Source: Phytoseiulus persimilis
Taxonomy: Eukaryota > Arthropoda > Arachnida > Mesostigmata > Phytoseiidae
Direction: 5' to 3'
Assembly (NCBI GenBank): GCA_037576195.1
Contig: CM075103.1
Coordinates: forward strand, 11,470,001 to 11,534,000
Length of the DNA: 64,000 nt
Part shown: piece after piece, positions 1-12,200 of the stretch
Numbering within the stretch: position 1 is the stretch's first letter
How the letters are laid out: the number at the start of each line of letters is the position of its first letter
Notes under the pieces: generated by a model
What the model was told of the DNA's origin: nothing
Databases searched by the model: none
Seen by the model: only the letters and a program-made list of their open reading frames with translations
Position numbers and translations under genes: made by a program

Positions 1-1638
1 TGTTGTACTTTCGGGATCATACCTCGACAGCTCACGCGATCATCAGTGAACAGGCAAAGGATTGAGCCCGACGCCCCAAGCCGCGTAACTTATCGCAACA
101 TCCGACAAAGGAGAAGAGGCTTCGTGCGATCATTTTAGCGAAGGCTCGGGCATGTCCGGTGTTCGATTTGCTGATCAAACGAACTTCTTTCCGAAAATGA
201 AGGAACAGATCCATCTTCACAGATAAGTTAGGGAAACGCTGTCCTGCTTGGCGGTTCCAACGCTCGATTGAGAGGAGCTCCGAACTGCCTCGATGGTGGA
301 CGCCCAGGCTGGCAGGCAAGCGGGCTTGCCAAACGCCGATCCCATCGATCAATAGAATTTATCATCAACGACGAGCGATCCGTGGCTACGCTTCTGATAC
401 GTTGTGTCACTTCAGCGTCTGCTCACCGGCGGTGACCTAGCAGGCCTAAATCCATTCATCCAAGATTAGTCCGCTCGATCCATCCTCCAGTCTATCTGTT
501 GGAGTATCTCTGTGTCGGCGAAAAAGCTTCCGAGATATGCCGACTCACGTCAAAACACCTGACGGCTGTTTCGGGATCAGCGGGAAAGTTCCGAGAGTCC
601 GGAGGAGAGCGAAACGGAAGGAACGGAGGCAATTTACCCCGAATGAAATCGAACGGGGAGGCTATTGCGAAGTCCGCAATTGTAACAACATTCTCCGGGA
701 CAGAATCATTCTCCGAAATCTTTCCAACGGAACCCTCAGTTCGATGAGGAGGAGGAGTAGGGGGATGTGGATCCGCGGATGCGTAGGCTGCCAGCGCAGT
801 GAATATAATATCAGAGCGGTCGTCGGAGCCACTGTTTGACACCGGCAGGAACGCGTGATTGATGCGTCTGTTTACACTCTTAATTGATACTTAGCCCACG
901 CTTATCTGTTCAAAGGGCGGACATATAATTACAGCAATAAAACGGAGAAGCAGCAGCAAACAGTAGCTGAGGATCGGTGAATTCGTTCAGTCTTCGCGTC
1001 GTCGTCCCTGCGCCGCGTAAACGGGAAAATTAACATTGGATGCGAATCAGGGAAAGCACAAACGCTCCTAACATTTCGGATCCCTGCCATCGACTCGGTC
1101 CTAGCTTATTCGTCCCGGCAGGAGGGCTACCCGATTGAACCCCCATTCGGATTGAAGCCAATTCAAAATGCCTCAGAGTTCCGCCTGTGACGGACGCCTG
1201 TTTAATAGCTTTATGAAATTAGCCGCTTAGTCGAGCGACAGGATTGAGCGACGCGTATAAGCGGGTAGGCATTCCGCACATTCTTCATGTGGATCTCGAT
1301 CTGAAAGAGACAATCGAAACTTCAGATCTTTGTTGGGGATCATGTTTTCGTCCGAAAGTCAAAAATTAAGCCTGCGCAACAGAAAGAACGACTTTGTGAG
1401 TCCCCGACGCCGTCCCTTCATCTGTCATCTCCCCGCCCGACACCAACGACTATCATGCGCAGGACCGTCATCATCAAGATGGTCAGGAGTGGTGCTCGCA
1501 AAGCCGATAGAGCGTTCCGAGAGGGATTTATCAACCAGGATTGACGGGGGGCGAATTCCAAACAAAAGCACGAATCAAACAACTGTAACGATGTTGTTGT
1601 GAGTGAGCAATCGTCATCAATGGACCCATTCGGTGCAA

Positions 1639-1710
1639 CTTCTCGCCCCCTCTCCCTTCCCTGTCACATACTCCTCTCCCTCCCGCCTCTCTCTCTCTCT
1701 CGCTCGGGTA
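1639..1710. repeat. Pyrimidine-rich tract ending in (CT)n
   Basis: The plus strand is almost entirely C and T over about 70 bases, ending in an uninterrupted CT run before CGCTCGGG. It is low-complexity DNA with no gene attached. Confidence 0.8.
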
Positions 1711-3378
1711 ACTCAGCATGCGCGATCCTCCATGCTTGAGCTTACCCACCAGAAAGCAGAAATTTAGTTCTCGGAGGTGCGTTTCACATTAAATCAGTTG
1801 GGAACTCGGCGCTAGAACTAACTCGGGCTGATTGAGGCGAATCGTGACTCGTAGATGTGCAGCAGTTTTCACACATTCTCGCCTGGTCGCTTTTGTGATC
1901 TTTGGACTTTGAACAGGTGGATGGGGCCAAGTCGAGCGCTAGCTCGCTCGCTCGCTTTCTCGAGTGAAAACCTTCCCGAGGTTTATGATTTCGATATCAT
2001 CATCCTAAATGGCCTGGTGGACGCCGCAGTGGATCGACGAGCGACCGATCGCACGCACGGAGAGACAGAATGACGGTCGAGCGTTCGATGGGTCGCCGTC
2101 TGTATTCCGAATAAGTCGACGATAGAGGTATTGAGCGTGGTGCACTTACGCAATTTCAGACCCGCCTGGATCGCGGCTGGAAAGAGAGAGACGTTCATTC
2201 GAAATTACAGCGTTCGTCACTCAGCTGCAATCATCTGACATCTTCTGACGGACTGGTTCTTTCCGACTCGGACGACAACAGTCGCCTGCAGACTTCGGCA
2301 GAACGTAGAAACCTTACGACAGGCTTCGTCGTCGACAATGTGTGCGGTTGCTCGACCCCTCCGTCTGGTCGCTCGTTCGTCCGCCCGTCCATCCTTCCTC
2401 CCGATCATCGGCTTGCCGGTGTGGTGTGCGTCCGAATCGCGTTCGCGCTTTCGAGTCGTTAACGTTCGAGAAGAAGCGGAAACTCGAATGAAAAAGTCCT
2501 CGAGGAGCAGAATGCTCCACCGACCAGAACGGCCGGAGCGAAGCTGGTGTGAAAGCCCGAGAGAATCTGGCGAAAACGCGAAAAAAAATCTGTCGGTTAG
2601 AAATATCGTTTGGTAACTGTTCTGACCCCTGGTGGTTACGTGATCGCTTTTACGACTGGCGGCACCGTAAGGCGTCAGTCAGTATCGTCGCGCGGTATCT
2701 CTGCGCTGGGCGCGTCCGAGTGTGGGACGTTGAAGCTCCAGCGGCAACACCACAACCGCTCCACCAGAGAGAAACACAGAAAAGCATATCGAGGCGCAGC
2801 AAACCACTCCGCCGACACCAACGATTCGCCGCCGCTCGCTGCTAGAATCAGACGGAGCGAACTTATCACTCCGGGATACCTGCTGTGTCTCGGCCGAGGT
2901 TCTGAACACGCCAGGGATTTGGACGTAGCCCCTACGTGGGCGGCTCAGAAGCTTTCAACCAGTAGCCGCGGACTTTTGCACTTCGCAATCAGGCCGTTGG
3001 CGCGGAAATTGCCGTCAGCAAACAACGCGCTTCGAGCGTTGGCGGGAGAGCTAAGTTCATTCGGATGATAGTCGCTCGATTCGATCGCCTCGACATAAAT
3101 AAGATCAAGGATGAATTTAGGCATGAAAATTTTCTAGGAAATGATTCGTGCGAGGGTTCACGGTGGATCACCGCTTGTTCTCCGATTGACAGACAAATCA
3201 TTATGAACGCATAACCATGAGGACGTGAGGGAAGAATGGTATTCTCTAATAGAAAGGTACCCTCCTAGCAGACGGGTATCTTTTCAAGCTCCGATGGATG
3301 CATGGCCGGGCTGCTCAACCAGAGAGAATTCGGTTCACGTAAACGTCGACATGGCCGAGGTTCCGGCGCATTTCGTGA

Positions 3379-3391
3379 CCCCCCCCCCCCC
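3379..3391. repeat. Poly(C) run of 13
   Basis: Thirteen consecutive C residues are followed by further CCCTCCC blocks. This is simple-sequence DNA inside an otherwise unassigned stretch. Confidence 0.9.
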
Positions 3392-4010
3392 TCCCCTCCC
3401 TCCCCGCCTCAAGAATTCCCAAGGCGTGGTCCCGGTAACGCTTGGGCTAAGGGGCCTGAGGGATTCGAGGAGAAGGATGACTGCCCTATCCGGGGAATCA
3501 ATGGGGCATTCAAGTGCTGCAAGCGAAATCTCGCCTCATCACTAGTTCTTCCAAACTGTCCTTTCCGATAAGCTGCGTTCTGGAGACACCGATCGTTCCA
3601 AGGTGACTTTGGCAACTCGCAAGGTTCATTGGTCTTCGTCGTTACGAACGGCAAAACGGTTGTGGGCAGATTTTACTATATTTCTCATGCTGGCAAAGAG
3701 TCGATCGCCGTGAATTTTACGACACACGACGAGAAACAACCGCTGCACACGCTTGATTTGTCGCCGACGTCATCCTGGCGTGCATGGTTTCCTTTCACGA
3801 AGAGGATAACCGGGAGAAGAATGTGAAACTTTATTGCGATGCCATTGCGACCGATCCTGCATTGTCGTAGTTTTAGTATGATCTTGCGGACATCGTTTCA
3901 GTCCTCTCCGTGACTTTTCGAACAAGAAACGATTTGTGGTTCAACCATTTTCTATGCTTCTCCTGTCGTTAGGCGAGCGATCCGCGCCTTGAACATTCGC
4001 ATCCTGGCAG

Positions 4011-4181
4011 TTTCTGATTTCCTCCTCGTCCTATTCCACTGAACTGAAAATGGGAGCCGACAAGATCGATGAGCCCTACATCAATGGACTCTTCTCCAGT
4101 CCCTCGGATTCTGACGAGGGAGCGACGGCTCCTTCTTGGAGCGACGTCGAGCATGGGACAGATTTCCGTTGCAGAGAGCTC
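4011..4181 (+). CDS. Weak candidate upstream exon or short ORF (start ATG 4050)
   Basis: I do not recognise a family. After an acceptor-like CCTGGCAG at 4003-4010 the frame is open through ATG 4050 (context AAAATGG, a good initiation context) to a possible donor GTGAGA at 4182; without splicing it stops at TAA 4221-4223, giving a 57-residue peptide. The translation is acidic and serine-rich, starting MGADKIDEPYINGLFSS. It would fit an N-terminal exon of the NAV long form, but its donor phase (0) does not match the next known exon (which needs phase 1), so another exon would have to lie between. It may equally be chance. Confidence 0.2.
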
Positions 4182-4223
4182 GTGAGATGTTCGATGAGAT
4201 TCGGGAAACCCGATCTCGTATAA

Positions 4224-6087
4224 CGAAAGTTTGAGGAGAGAGACTGGAACTGTTCTGAGACGAAGTGCAGGAACATTCACGAAACCTCGTTAGGAGTGAG
4301 CTGGCGGTCGTTAGCGTTGGCTTCATTTTGTTGGCCTTTTTTTTTTTTCTTTTTTTTTCAATTATCGAGTATTTTGTTATTTTGTTAGCCTGTTCTAGCA
4401 CAAACCCATCAGTTCGTGATCTCCCGCCATCGGACACCCGACAGTGCGAGGAGACAGAAAAACCTGGGGTTCGAGTTTTGGAAACTTCAAGGCAACTGAT
4501 GTATGCGGAAAAGAAACAAAACAACCGATAAACCCGCAGAATAACCCCGAACCACGGACGCCTGATATCGGCGGATGCCTGAGTTCGTTGGCACTTCGGT
4601 GACAAGTTTGAGCATGCAAGAGGGCACTACCCTCGATTAATGGAGCTCATTGTCGGATACTATATTGCAATCCGCATCGCCACATCAACCACGTGATGTG
4701 CACCACGCTTTGACGCCGTCTCCATCGGGAGTGAGAAACCCTGTACAGGAATCGCTGTCGCACGATGTGAGCCGTCCCGTTCATTCAGCTGTCCGGAATC
4801 CATGTATCTGTGAGCTTGAGAATAATTGCCCGCATTCGGGTTGAGCGAAAACGGCATCAGAAACAGATGAAGAGCCCGACGGAGCTTGATTACAAGTAGC
4901 GAATTTGTGATATTTGTCGGAACACTTCCTCATGGTTACGGCCGCCCCGTCTTGGATGTGGTCAGCCAGCTACTGTGTGATGCTCACTTGGCATCGCCAA
5001 TCTGGAACGACATTTAACGCGACGAGCGGCCAGCCGACGTCGCAAACGAGCGACTACCGGTCGGTTGCCTATTGGCCGACGAATGCAAATAGAAGAAGAA
5101 TTATGTCGCTGTCACCGACGGCCACTATTGTGTGCAAATTGCGCCGGAGCAACGATGAAATTCGTGTCATATTTCTGACGCTCACCGGCTTCGGCACGAG
5201 TTCGGTCCTGCCAGCTCGAATCGGGGCTGCATTCCTCGTCTCAGCTGGGATTTTTCGCCAGTTTTATTGCTCTTTGGGCAGAAAGTGACCAGGACAACCC
5301 CTCGGTCCTGCAATCTTGCGGAACCGCACTTCAGCGGCTCCGACTGTCTCGCCATCGAAGGGAACCGAGGGGCGCGAGCGCCGTCAACCAAGCTGGGCAA
5401 GCGGGTTCCGATTCGATGAGGCTCTTGAACTAGCGATACGGGTTAATCAGTAGCTTCTGTTTTGTTTTTTGATAATATATTCCAGAGACCCGGGAAAAAT
5501 CATCGTTGCTGACTCCCAGTTTATTTTCCCCGAGATAAGAACCGATGAGATACGGGTCGCTCTGGGAAATTGAGAACTCGTCAATCGAAATCAGAGAAAT
5601 TTGACGAGAACGGAAGGTCTTCGGTGTACGAGTAATTGATCGCTTTCGTCGGTTTTTATAACTGTCCGATCGCTTTGGGAAGCCCCGAGCTGTATCGTTC
5701 CCAGATCGATTGCCAAGAGCCTGTCATCGGATTGAGGAAGTTTTTGACCGAGTCGAGTTAGCCAAGCGCTCAACCGATCGATCCTGGGCTGGCCACTCTA
5801 GAGAATTACGACTCGGTGCCGATAAATTATCAGCAGAGGCCCGAGGAAACAAACGTTTATTGACGAACGATACAACTCATTCTGGGACTTCACCGTCTCG
5901 GTGATCATTACCTTCACTGTCATCATCGTCATCAAGCGCGGCAGTCATGCAGCTCATGTGAGGAACGGCGAAGGCGACATGGCTGCCCAAGAGCTCTGAT
6001 TGAGGGTCGGAGGAAGACCTCCTCAAACTGAACAACCAATGCCTCTCTTCCTCCAGAAACTTATCGAACTCGTTCCTCTTTTTCCAG
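4224..6087. other. No recognised gene; probable NAV upstream or intronic DNA
   Basis: No open frame with coherent protein character or family resemblance was seen. The last bases (TTTTTCCAG) form the acceptor of the first recognised NAV exon. Confidence 0.5.
4337..4358. repeat. Interrupted poly(T), T12-C-T9
   Basis: A run of 12 T, one C and 9 T. Simple-sequence DNA; it could equally be a degraded poly(A) tail of a minus-strand insertion, but no such element is recognisable next to it. Confidence 0.85.
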
Positions 6088-6217
6088 GTTCGCAATCGGG
6101 TCTGGTGCCACCGAAGAGTGGACTTCTACCTCCTTCGACAAGGTCATCGAGAGCTCCGTCGCCCTCTTTGAGTAATCAGAGCGTTCCAAAGGGTATTCCC
6201 GGTCTCGGCTCAAAACG
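6088..6217 (+). CDS. NAV: NAV exon a (first recognised coding exon)
   Basis: The acceptor is CTCTTTTTCCAG and the donor ACG|GTGAGA. The exon enters in phase 1, so a coding exon must precede it, and leaves with two bases (CG) of a split Arg codon that the next exon completes. The translation is a low-complexity Ser/Pro/Lys segment (SGLVPPKSGLLPPS, then VPKGIPGLGSKR), in the style of the microtubule and EB-binding half of NAV proteins. It is assigned to NAV by composition and by the perfect phase join to 8099; there is no unique conserved block inside it. Confidence 0.8.
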
Positions 6218-9200
6218 GTGAGAACCTGATTCCTCCATCTCTAGCGCGTTGATTCGTCGCGAGATCGCCTGCGACTGACGTTCCGTGGGCTCGGCTCTCC
6301 TGAGAGTGAAACCAGGACCAACAGGTCTCGCTTTAGGCCTTTGCTGGAGAGATTTCCTCGTGTGAACCTTCGCTGGAGGATAGCGAATCCTGAAACATTG
6401 TCTCATCTCAAGGAGTGCGAATTCACGATTTCCTGTCGGAATGCGCCTCGATCAAGAATACGCTGCGTTCCACCTGATGTCGCATTGAGAAGCCAAATAT
6501 CACATTTTCTCCGTGGCTGACTACCAAAAGTTGCCTTGAGTTTCTCGAGATGTAATCGGGGAAAAGTAGTTTTCTGTGATTCCATTCAATACGGCAGCTG
6601 CCGCAGTCCGACGATGCGTCGCGTCGACGCTGGCTTCGCTCTTCCGTTCGTATCCTCGTTTGAAAGTTGGTCGACGGGCGACGAATAAACGCGATCGTCC
6701 GGAGGTTTGTCTTCTCCGCATTTCTGCGTCTCAAATCTCAAGAGAATTCGTGAAAGTTGCATGCTCTACGAGAAACTCGTTGCCGCTCGGGTTGAACATC
6801 AGGAGACAGAATTTGATTTTGTGAATTAGGCGTATTTGGGTTATTTGCGTCCGTTTTGACGGACAACTGCTCCCATTCTTTGATACAGTTCGCTCAACGA
6901 GAGGAGCTGAGGAGTAAGACGAACGGAAATTCAGCGCAACCAAACCCGATTTTGACGAGAACGACAGACAGGGTGTTATCTTCTCGTCAAGCCGTCACTC
7001 CAAGGGCACTTCATCAAACAGAGTTTCTGCGAGAAAAGGGAAAATCGTCTGCGTGTGAAACGAACGCTCAAAGATCCCCGTTCCGAGAACCCCTCGAGCG
7101 AGGAAGCTGCCAACTCCGTGTATATTCGTTGTTCGACGACGGAGGCACGGAAAATGCAGAAAATACACGCGGATGAATTGATGAGAATCTGGGGAACGGA
7201 TCGAGGAAGACCCTTGAAGGATGCTTCAACGCAGAAATTTTGGAACCGGCCAATTTTCCAGTCGGTACTGAAGCGTCTCTCGCCTCCCACGCTGTCAATC
7301 GCGTGCGGGAAAACGCTTCAAGGTGCGTCTGTCGAGATCCATGAAAACTTTTCGGAATCAGCTGCAAAGGTGACTCCGGCGCGGCCTTTGACCGCGATTT
7401 CCCTATGCGAAGGGTTGTGTTGTCAATGGCAATCGACGGTTGACGGTTTGAAGAATGGCTTTCGATGCTTTCTCGCATATGTCTCGTCTCGTGTATAAAT
7501 TTTCCCGCCAACGGTCCAGTTGAGTGGAAAACAGAGGAGAAAGAGATGTCCAGCGTCGGAATCGAAGCTGTCTCGGTTTGTTCGCTGGCGAAAAAGCGTG
7601 ATTTGTTCATCAGGATGTACAATACCACCAACTGAGGGCGGCCATTATGACGGTCTGTTCTCGCGCTACTATATTCACCGAAATGCCCCTGCAGAGACCA
7701 CGGACGTGAGCGTTTTCTCGTACGCGTTGACGTGCCACGCTCTCATCCTCGGAACGCAATACTATACGGTGAAAATTGTTCCCAATGACCGAGTTTTTCA
7801 CTTCTGTGAAATAGATCCGTTATCCGACAGCGATATCATCTTCGACGGGTCCTCGCTGATACTTGCGCAGTGACTGAGCTGATAAGAGTCACAACAAGTG
7901 GAACAAAATTCCTGATCTTGGCAGACCATTGGGAGAGATAGATAGTTATGATAGGAGAGAAGGAGAACCGGGGAGGAGGAAGAGGGGGTGCAAGCTCCAA
8001 AGCTCGGATCATCCGAGAGAACCTCAATGACGCACAGAACGAATTGGAGTCCCATACACTTGTTTCATTCCTGAAGCAACCTCTCGGATCTCTTACAGGC
8101 CATCCAGCCTCGCGGGATCGACGCAATCCTTGCCGCAGGCTGTGAAATCTATTCAAAAACCGTCGACCGGAATCCCGAGGGCGCCGAGCACGCAACAGGT
8201 GAACCAGATCCCCAAAGAGATTCCGAAGCCGACCCAGAAGAAAGCCGAACCCGTCAAACAACTCAAGGGTATGCTGACTCCAACTTATGACCCGTATCAT
8301 TTCGAGTACGATTCGGAGTGATTCTCAAGAGGCGTTGTTGTATTCATTGATCTTGCTTCGCGTTCCGCTCCCGGTGACGTTTCTAATCCTCTTTGTTCAA
8401 TTAGCTCCAGCGTCTCTGGGTGTGCAGAAGCCCCAGGTCGCACACGTGACGAAACTCGAATCTACCACTCCGTCTCGAAGCTCGACAAATCTCCCGAGCC
8501 GTAAGGCAGTTCTGAGCAAGGTTGTTCCCCCAGTTTCACCGGTTGTCAGCCCACCGAACCCTCAGCCAGAACCAGCCAGTCAGCCAAGTCCGTTAAGGTG
8601 AGTCATGAGGAGGTGCTACCTGTACAAACCCCCCCGAATCGGCAACGATTTTTTCTTCTTCCGATGCATCCACGATCCGTCTCTAAAAATTGTATTTCCA
8701 GTCAGCGCTGATTCTCACTCTTCTTTCAGAGCTCCCACTGAGGCTCTAAATGCGGCGAACACATCGGGCCTCCCTCTGTCGGGACTTCGCCCGCCCTCCG
8801 GTCATTTTGGGAGACCAAGACCGTCGAGACCTAGCTCGGTGATTTCCAATTCCTCGGATCAATCCGGGTCCAGAAGGAACAGTCGGCTCCTCCAGCTCTC
8901 GACCCCTCCCCTCGTCCCTGAGTCCGCACCCCCTCTGCCCCCCAAAGAGACCGGAGCCTTCCTCCCTCCCCCGAGACCGAAGGAGCGTCGGGAAGAACGG
9001 AGTGAACTCTTGTCCGAAGAACTTCCGCCGGCGGGCTTGAACGACATATCGCCGGACGATTGTTGTCCTTCACCCACCGCAGACGACAGCGGAATCTCGT
9101 ACGAGACCTCGCCGAAACAGAGTCCAGATCTTCAGCAACGCCTATCCGATAGCTCGTTGGACACTTCGAGAGAAAGCCATCTCTCTGAAGAAAACCCGAC

Positions 9201-12200
9201 GGTTGTGGAAGTTGTAGAGGAGGAGGAGGAACCTCCACCAACCGAAGAGACCGATGTCGACGCAGGTGTCGATCGAGGCAATGATGACAACAAAGTAGTC
9301 TTCATAGAGGAGAAATTCAATCTTCGGGAGCCTTCGACCGAAGTGAGTGGATGTGAATAACCATTCTGATTCCAACCTAGAGGACGGGGGAGAGGAGGAA
9401 ACATCCCAAGTAGCGGCATCGACAGAATTCACTCGAACACCAACATGATCGAGGCTATTCTAATTTCCAGATCAAATCTCTGACCCTGCCGAAGCCGACC
9501 GCTGCCGTGAAAGGCACGCAGCAGCTTCCATTCAACTTATCGAACGACGGCGAGCTCCAGGAACGCAACACCCTCCCGCGCTGTGGCTCCGCGATGCACA
9601 AGGTGGCCATGGTGTCACCGATGGTGAACAATAATTCACAAGGTGGTCAGAAGCATTCACTCGAAGAACTCAAGGCCGAGCACCGGAAAGAAGAAGACGA
9701 AGAGATGGATTCCATTAGCCCGATGCAACCGCTGCATCCACGTAATGCACCATACGGAAGTTACCTGCGCACGAACCAAGGCAGCAGTAGATTCATACCA
9801 GGAGGAAAGTACCACGTTCCGTCGTTGCGACTGCAGGCCGATCCTTCGCGGGTGGCGTTCGCGAGACACCTGATGGCGGCCTCTCAGGACATGGCCAGGC
9901 TCAAATATTCCCACGTACAAGAGCAGGAGCAGGGCGGCTACATGTCGGACGGGGACGTCCTGCGTCCTGTTCGTGGCGGCGCTTTGGCTCTGGAGGAAAT
10001 CCCGAGTGGCTACCTGAGCGAAGGTGGAGCGAGTTTGTACCGACGGCGACAAGAGATCCCACAACCGTCGCCGGCTCCTCCGCCGAACGCGAACCATCCA
10101 CAAGGCGTCAGCAGTCCCCACAAGAAAATGGATCCGAAGCTTATCAACGTCCTTTGTGATGACAGGTGGGTCTGGTTCGATCGGATTGAGGATTCTTTGG
10201 GCTCAGATTCGGGAACCAGAATATCTCGGGGAGTTGACGAAGGGTTCAATCAAGCAAGCGATTCATGTCCGAGCTCTGCTTCTATTGCGCGCGAGCACGG
10301 CTGCGTTTTCTAGGTTTTGTTCTTCTTTGTTTTCCTCTCCGAGCTCTCTGGTCCGGTCATTGATGTTTTTCCTTTTTGTTTTCGTTCCGTTCAGTTTGAA
10401 GATTCCGCCTCTCAACACCACTGTCCTCCGTCACCCAAGGGTCAAAGCGTGAGTACTCAAACCCCGATCGAGAGTCACAGAATCCGTCACGAAACGAGTT
10501 CCATCAGATTATCACCACCATATCCACTGTCACCGTCCTCTGAGTAATCAAGGCTAACCCTGAGACGTTGGAGAGTCTCTCAATTATCTTGATGGTCCCA
10601 CCATTAACACAGTTGTCGTCAAGTTTCATCTATTAGCTGGATTGTCTGCAGGGCTCGAACCCCGCTCTCGTCGGCCGGAAACTATGCAGGCTGAAACGCT
10701 GGCCCAACATTCTTCCGGAAACATCGCTCTATTCCCTCTCCCTCACACAGTTTATTATTTTTCTTGAGCCGATATCGCATCCTCCTAATTTTCCTCGGCC
10801 GTTCATCGGTGTCGAACTGACGACGCGAGGAAATAATTCTCGACGGCGTTCATCAACGGATTGGGCTCAGCTCCGCGTTGAAGGCTCCCTTGCATCTCAC
10901 AGCGACATGCCGAGATAAGCACGCATAACATATGGCGTCCAACTGTCATCAAACTGATAGAATATCCGTTAAAATCAGAGAGCGGGTGACCCTGCAAACG
11001 GGAATACGTTGAATCGCTCACCCGCTGGTCTGGACGTGACTCCGAGCAGAGCTCACGTCCTGTTGCGTAAACAACGTGTCAGCCGATAGTGAAATACAGA
11101 AGAATCCACATGCTTCGAGAGATCGAGAGAGGGGGGCGCTTCGAGCATGAGATAACGGGCAAAGCTCGTGAATTTTATGGTTGTGACGGAACAAACGCCC
11201 AATGCGAGCGATTCGTTCAAAAAATTTCCGCGCGCTGCTCACAGCTCCGCTCTCCGGACTTCCGTCCCGATGGAGTAACCAACGGGACGGAACTAAACTG
11301 TCGACGCGCGAGTGTCAGGACCCGGGCTCCCTCGGCCACAGGGATTGTTCTGAGCTCGCACACAGCAATCAGCGCTCCGTGTCCACGAATTCCGTTCGTC
11401 GCGTGATCCGCGCGTGCTGTATCCCTCCTCTCCAAGGTCGACTGAAGCCAAGGAAGACAATATGAACTGTCAGAGTATCCTCACCTGAGGAGTGTCATCA
11501 GGCGCAGACGGAAAAATGAGTAGAAGTCACTCGACTTGATGAGCAGCCACTCGAGAGCTGACGTTCCCGGCCGGAGGAAACTTTCTCTGCTATCTGGATC
11601 TCGACCTTAAGGACGAGATGGCCTGCATCGCATATTGCACCGCAGTCGCACCGTTGTTGTCTCCAGCCGACGGTCGGATTTCGACCTCGAGGCCCCAGCC
11701 TATAGCGCGAAATCAAAAGTGCGAATCTCGCGAACCGTTCTGAGATTCGAGTTGTTGCAGAAACTTCGTGAATGAAAGCGTCAGAAGCTTCCATTGGACC
11801 AATGCTCGTGCCATCAGCAGCGCGATGGCTCCGGAAGCTCGTTTGATATCTCGGTTGAAGAGTTCGAGGGTGACCGAGTCGGACTTGGGCGGGCGACTGT
11901 TCGACTCAGGCCCTATAGCGGGCCCCTCGTTCGCATGACTCAAAACGGACTAATATCCACCACCCTTCTCTCGGAGCCTCCCCTTGAGAGTCGGACCCGC
12001 CTCCCGCCGCGACCCGGCCGGGGTAATACCGGTCTGTAGTCGATGTCTGGGGTGGGCGATCCGTCTCTGTCGCCAAGTGCCCTCGGGCCATATATGTATG
12101 TGCCAGAAACGAATTGTCGGATGGTCGGCATTTTCTCAAGGCGTCTTTCAATGATCATTGCCAGGGCCTATTTCGCGCGGTTCCCTCCCGCACGGATCCA

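Larger units (their letters stand above)
1..4010. other. No recognised gene
   Basis: Scattered open frames occur on both strands but none shows a family motif, codon coherence or a convincing splice context. It holds a pyrimidine-rich tract near 1.64-1.71 kb and a C-run at 3379-3391. It is probably upstream or intronic DNA of the NAV gene. Confidence 0.6.

Noticed and set aside
8702..8729. Alternative earlier acceptor for NAV exon d (TTTCCAG before 8702)
   Set aside because: It would put the exon out of phase with the AG left by exon c, whereas the acceptor at 8729 is in phase.
10641..10720. tRNA-like T-arm (minus-strand GGGGTTCGAGCCC)
   Set aside because: The T stem needs an extra base removed and no matching acceptor, D or anticodon arm can be folded around it. 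It is not called as tRNA or SINE.
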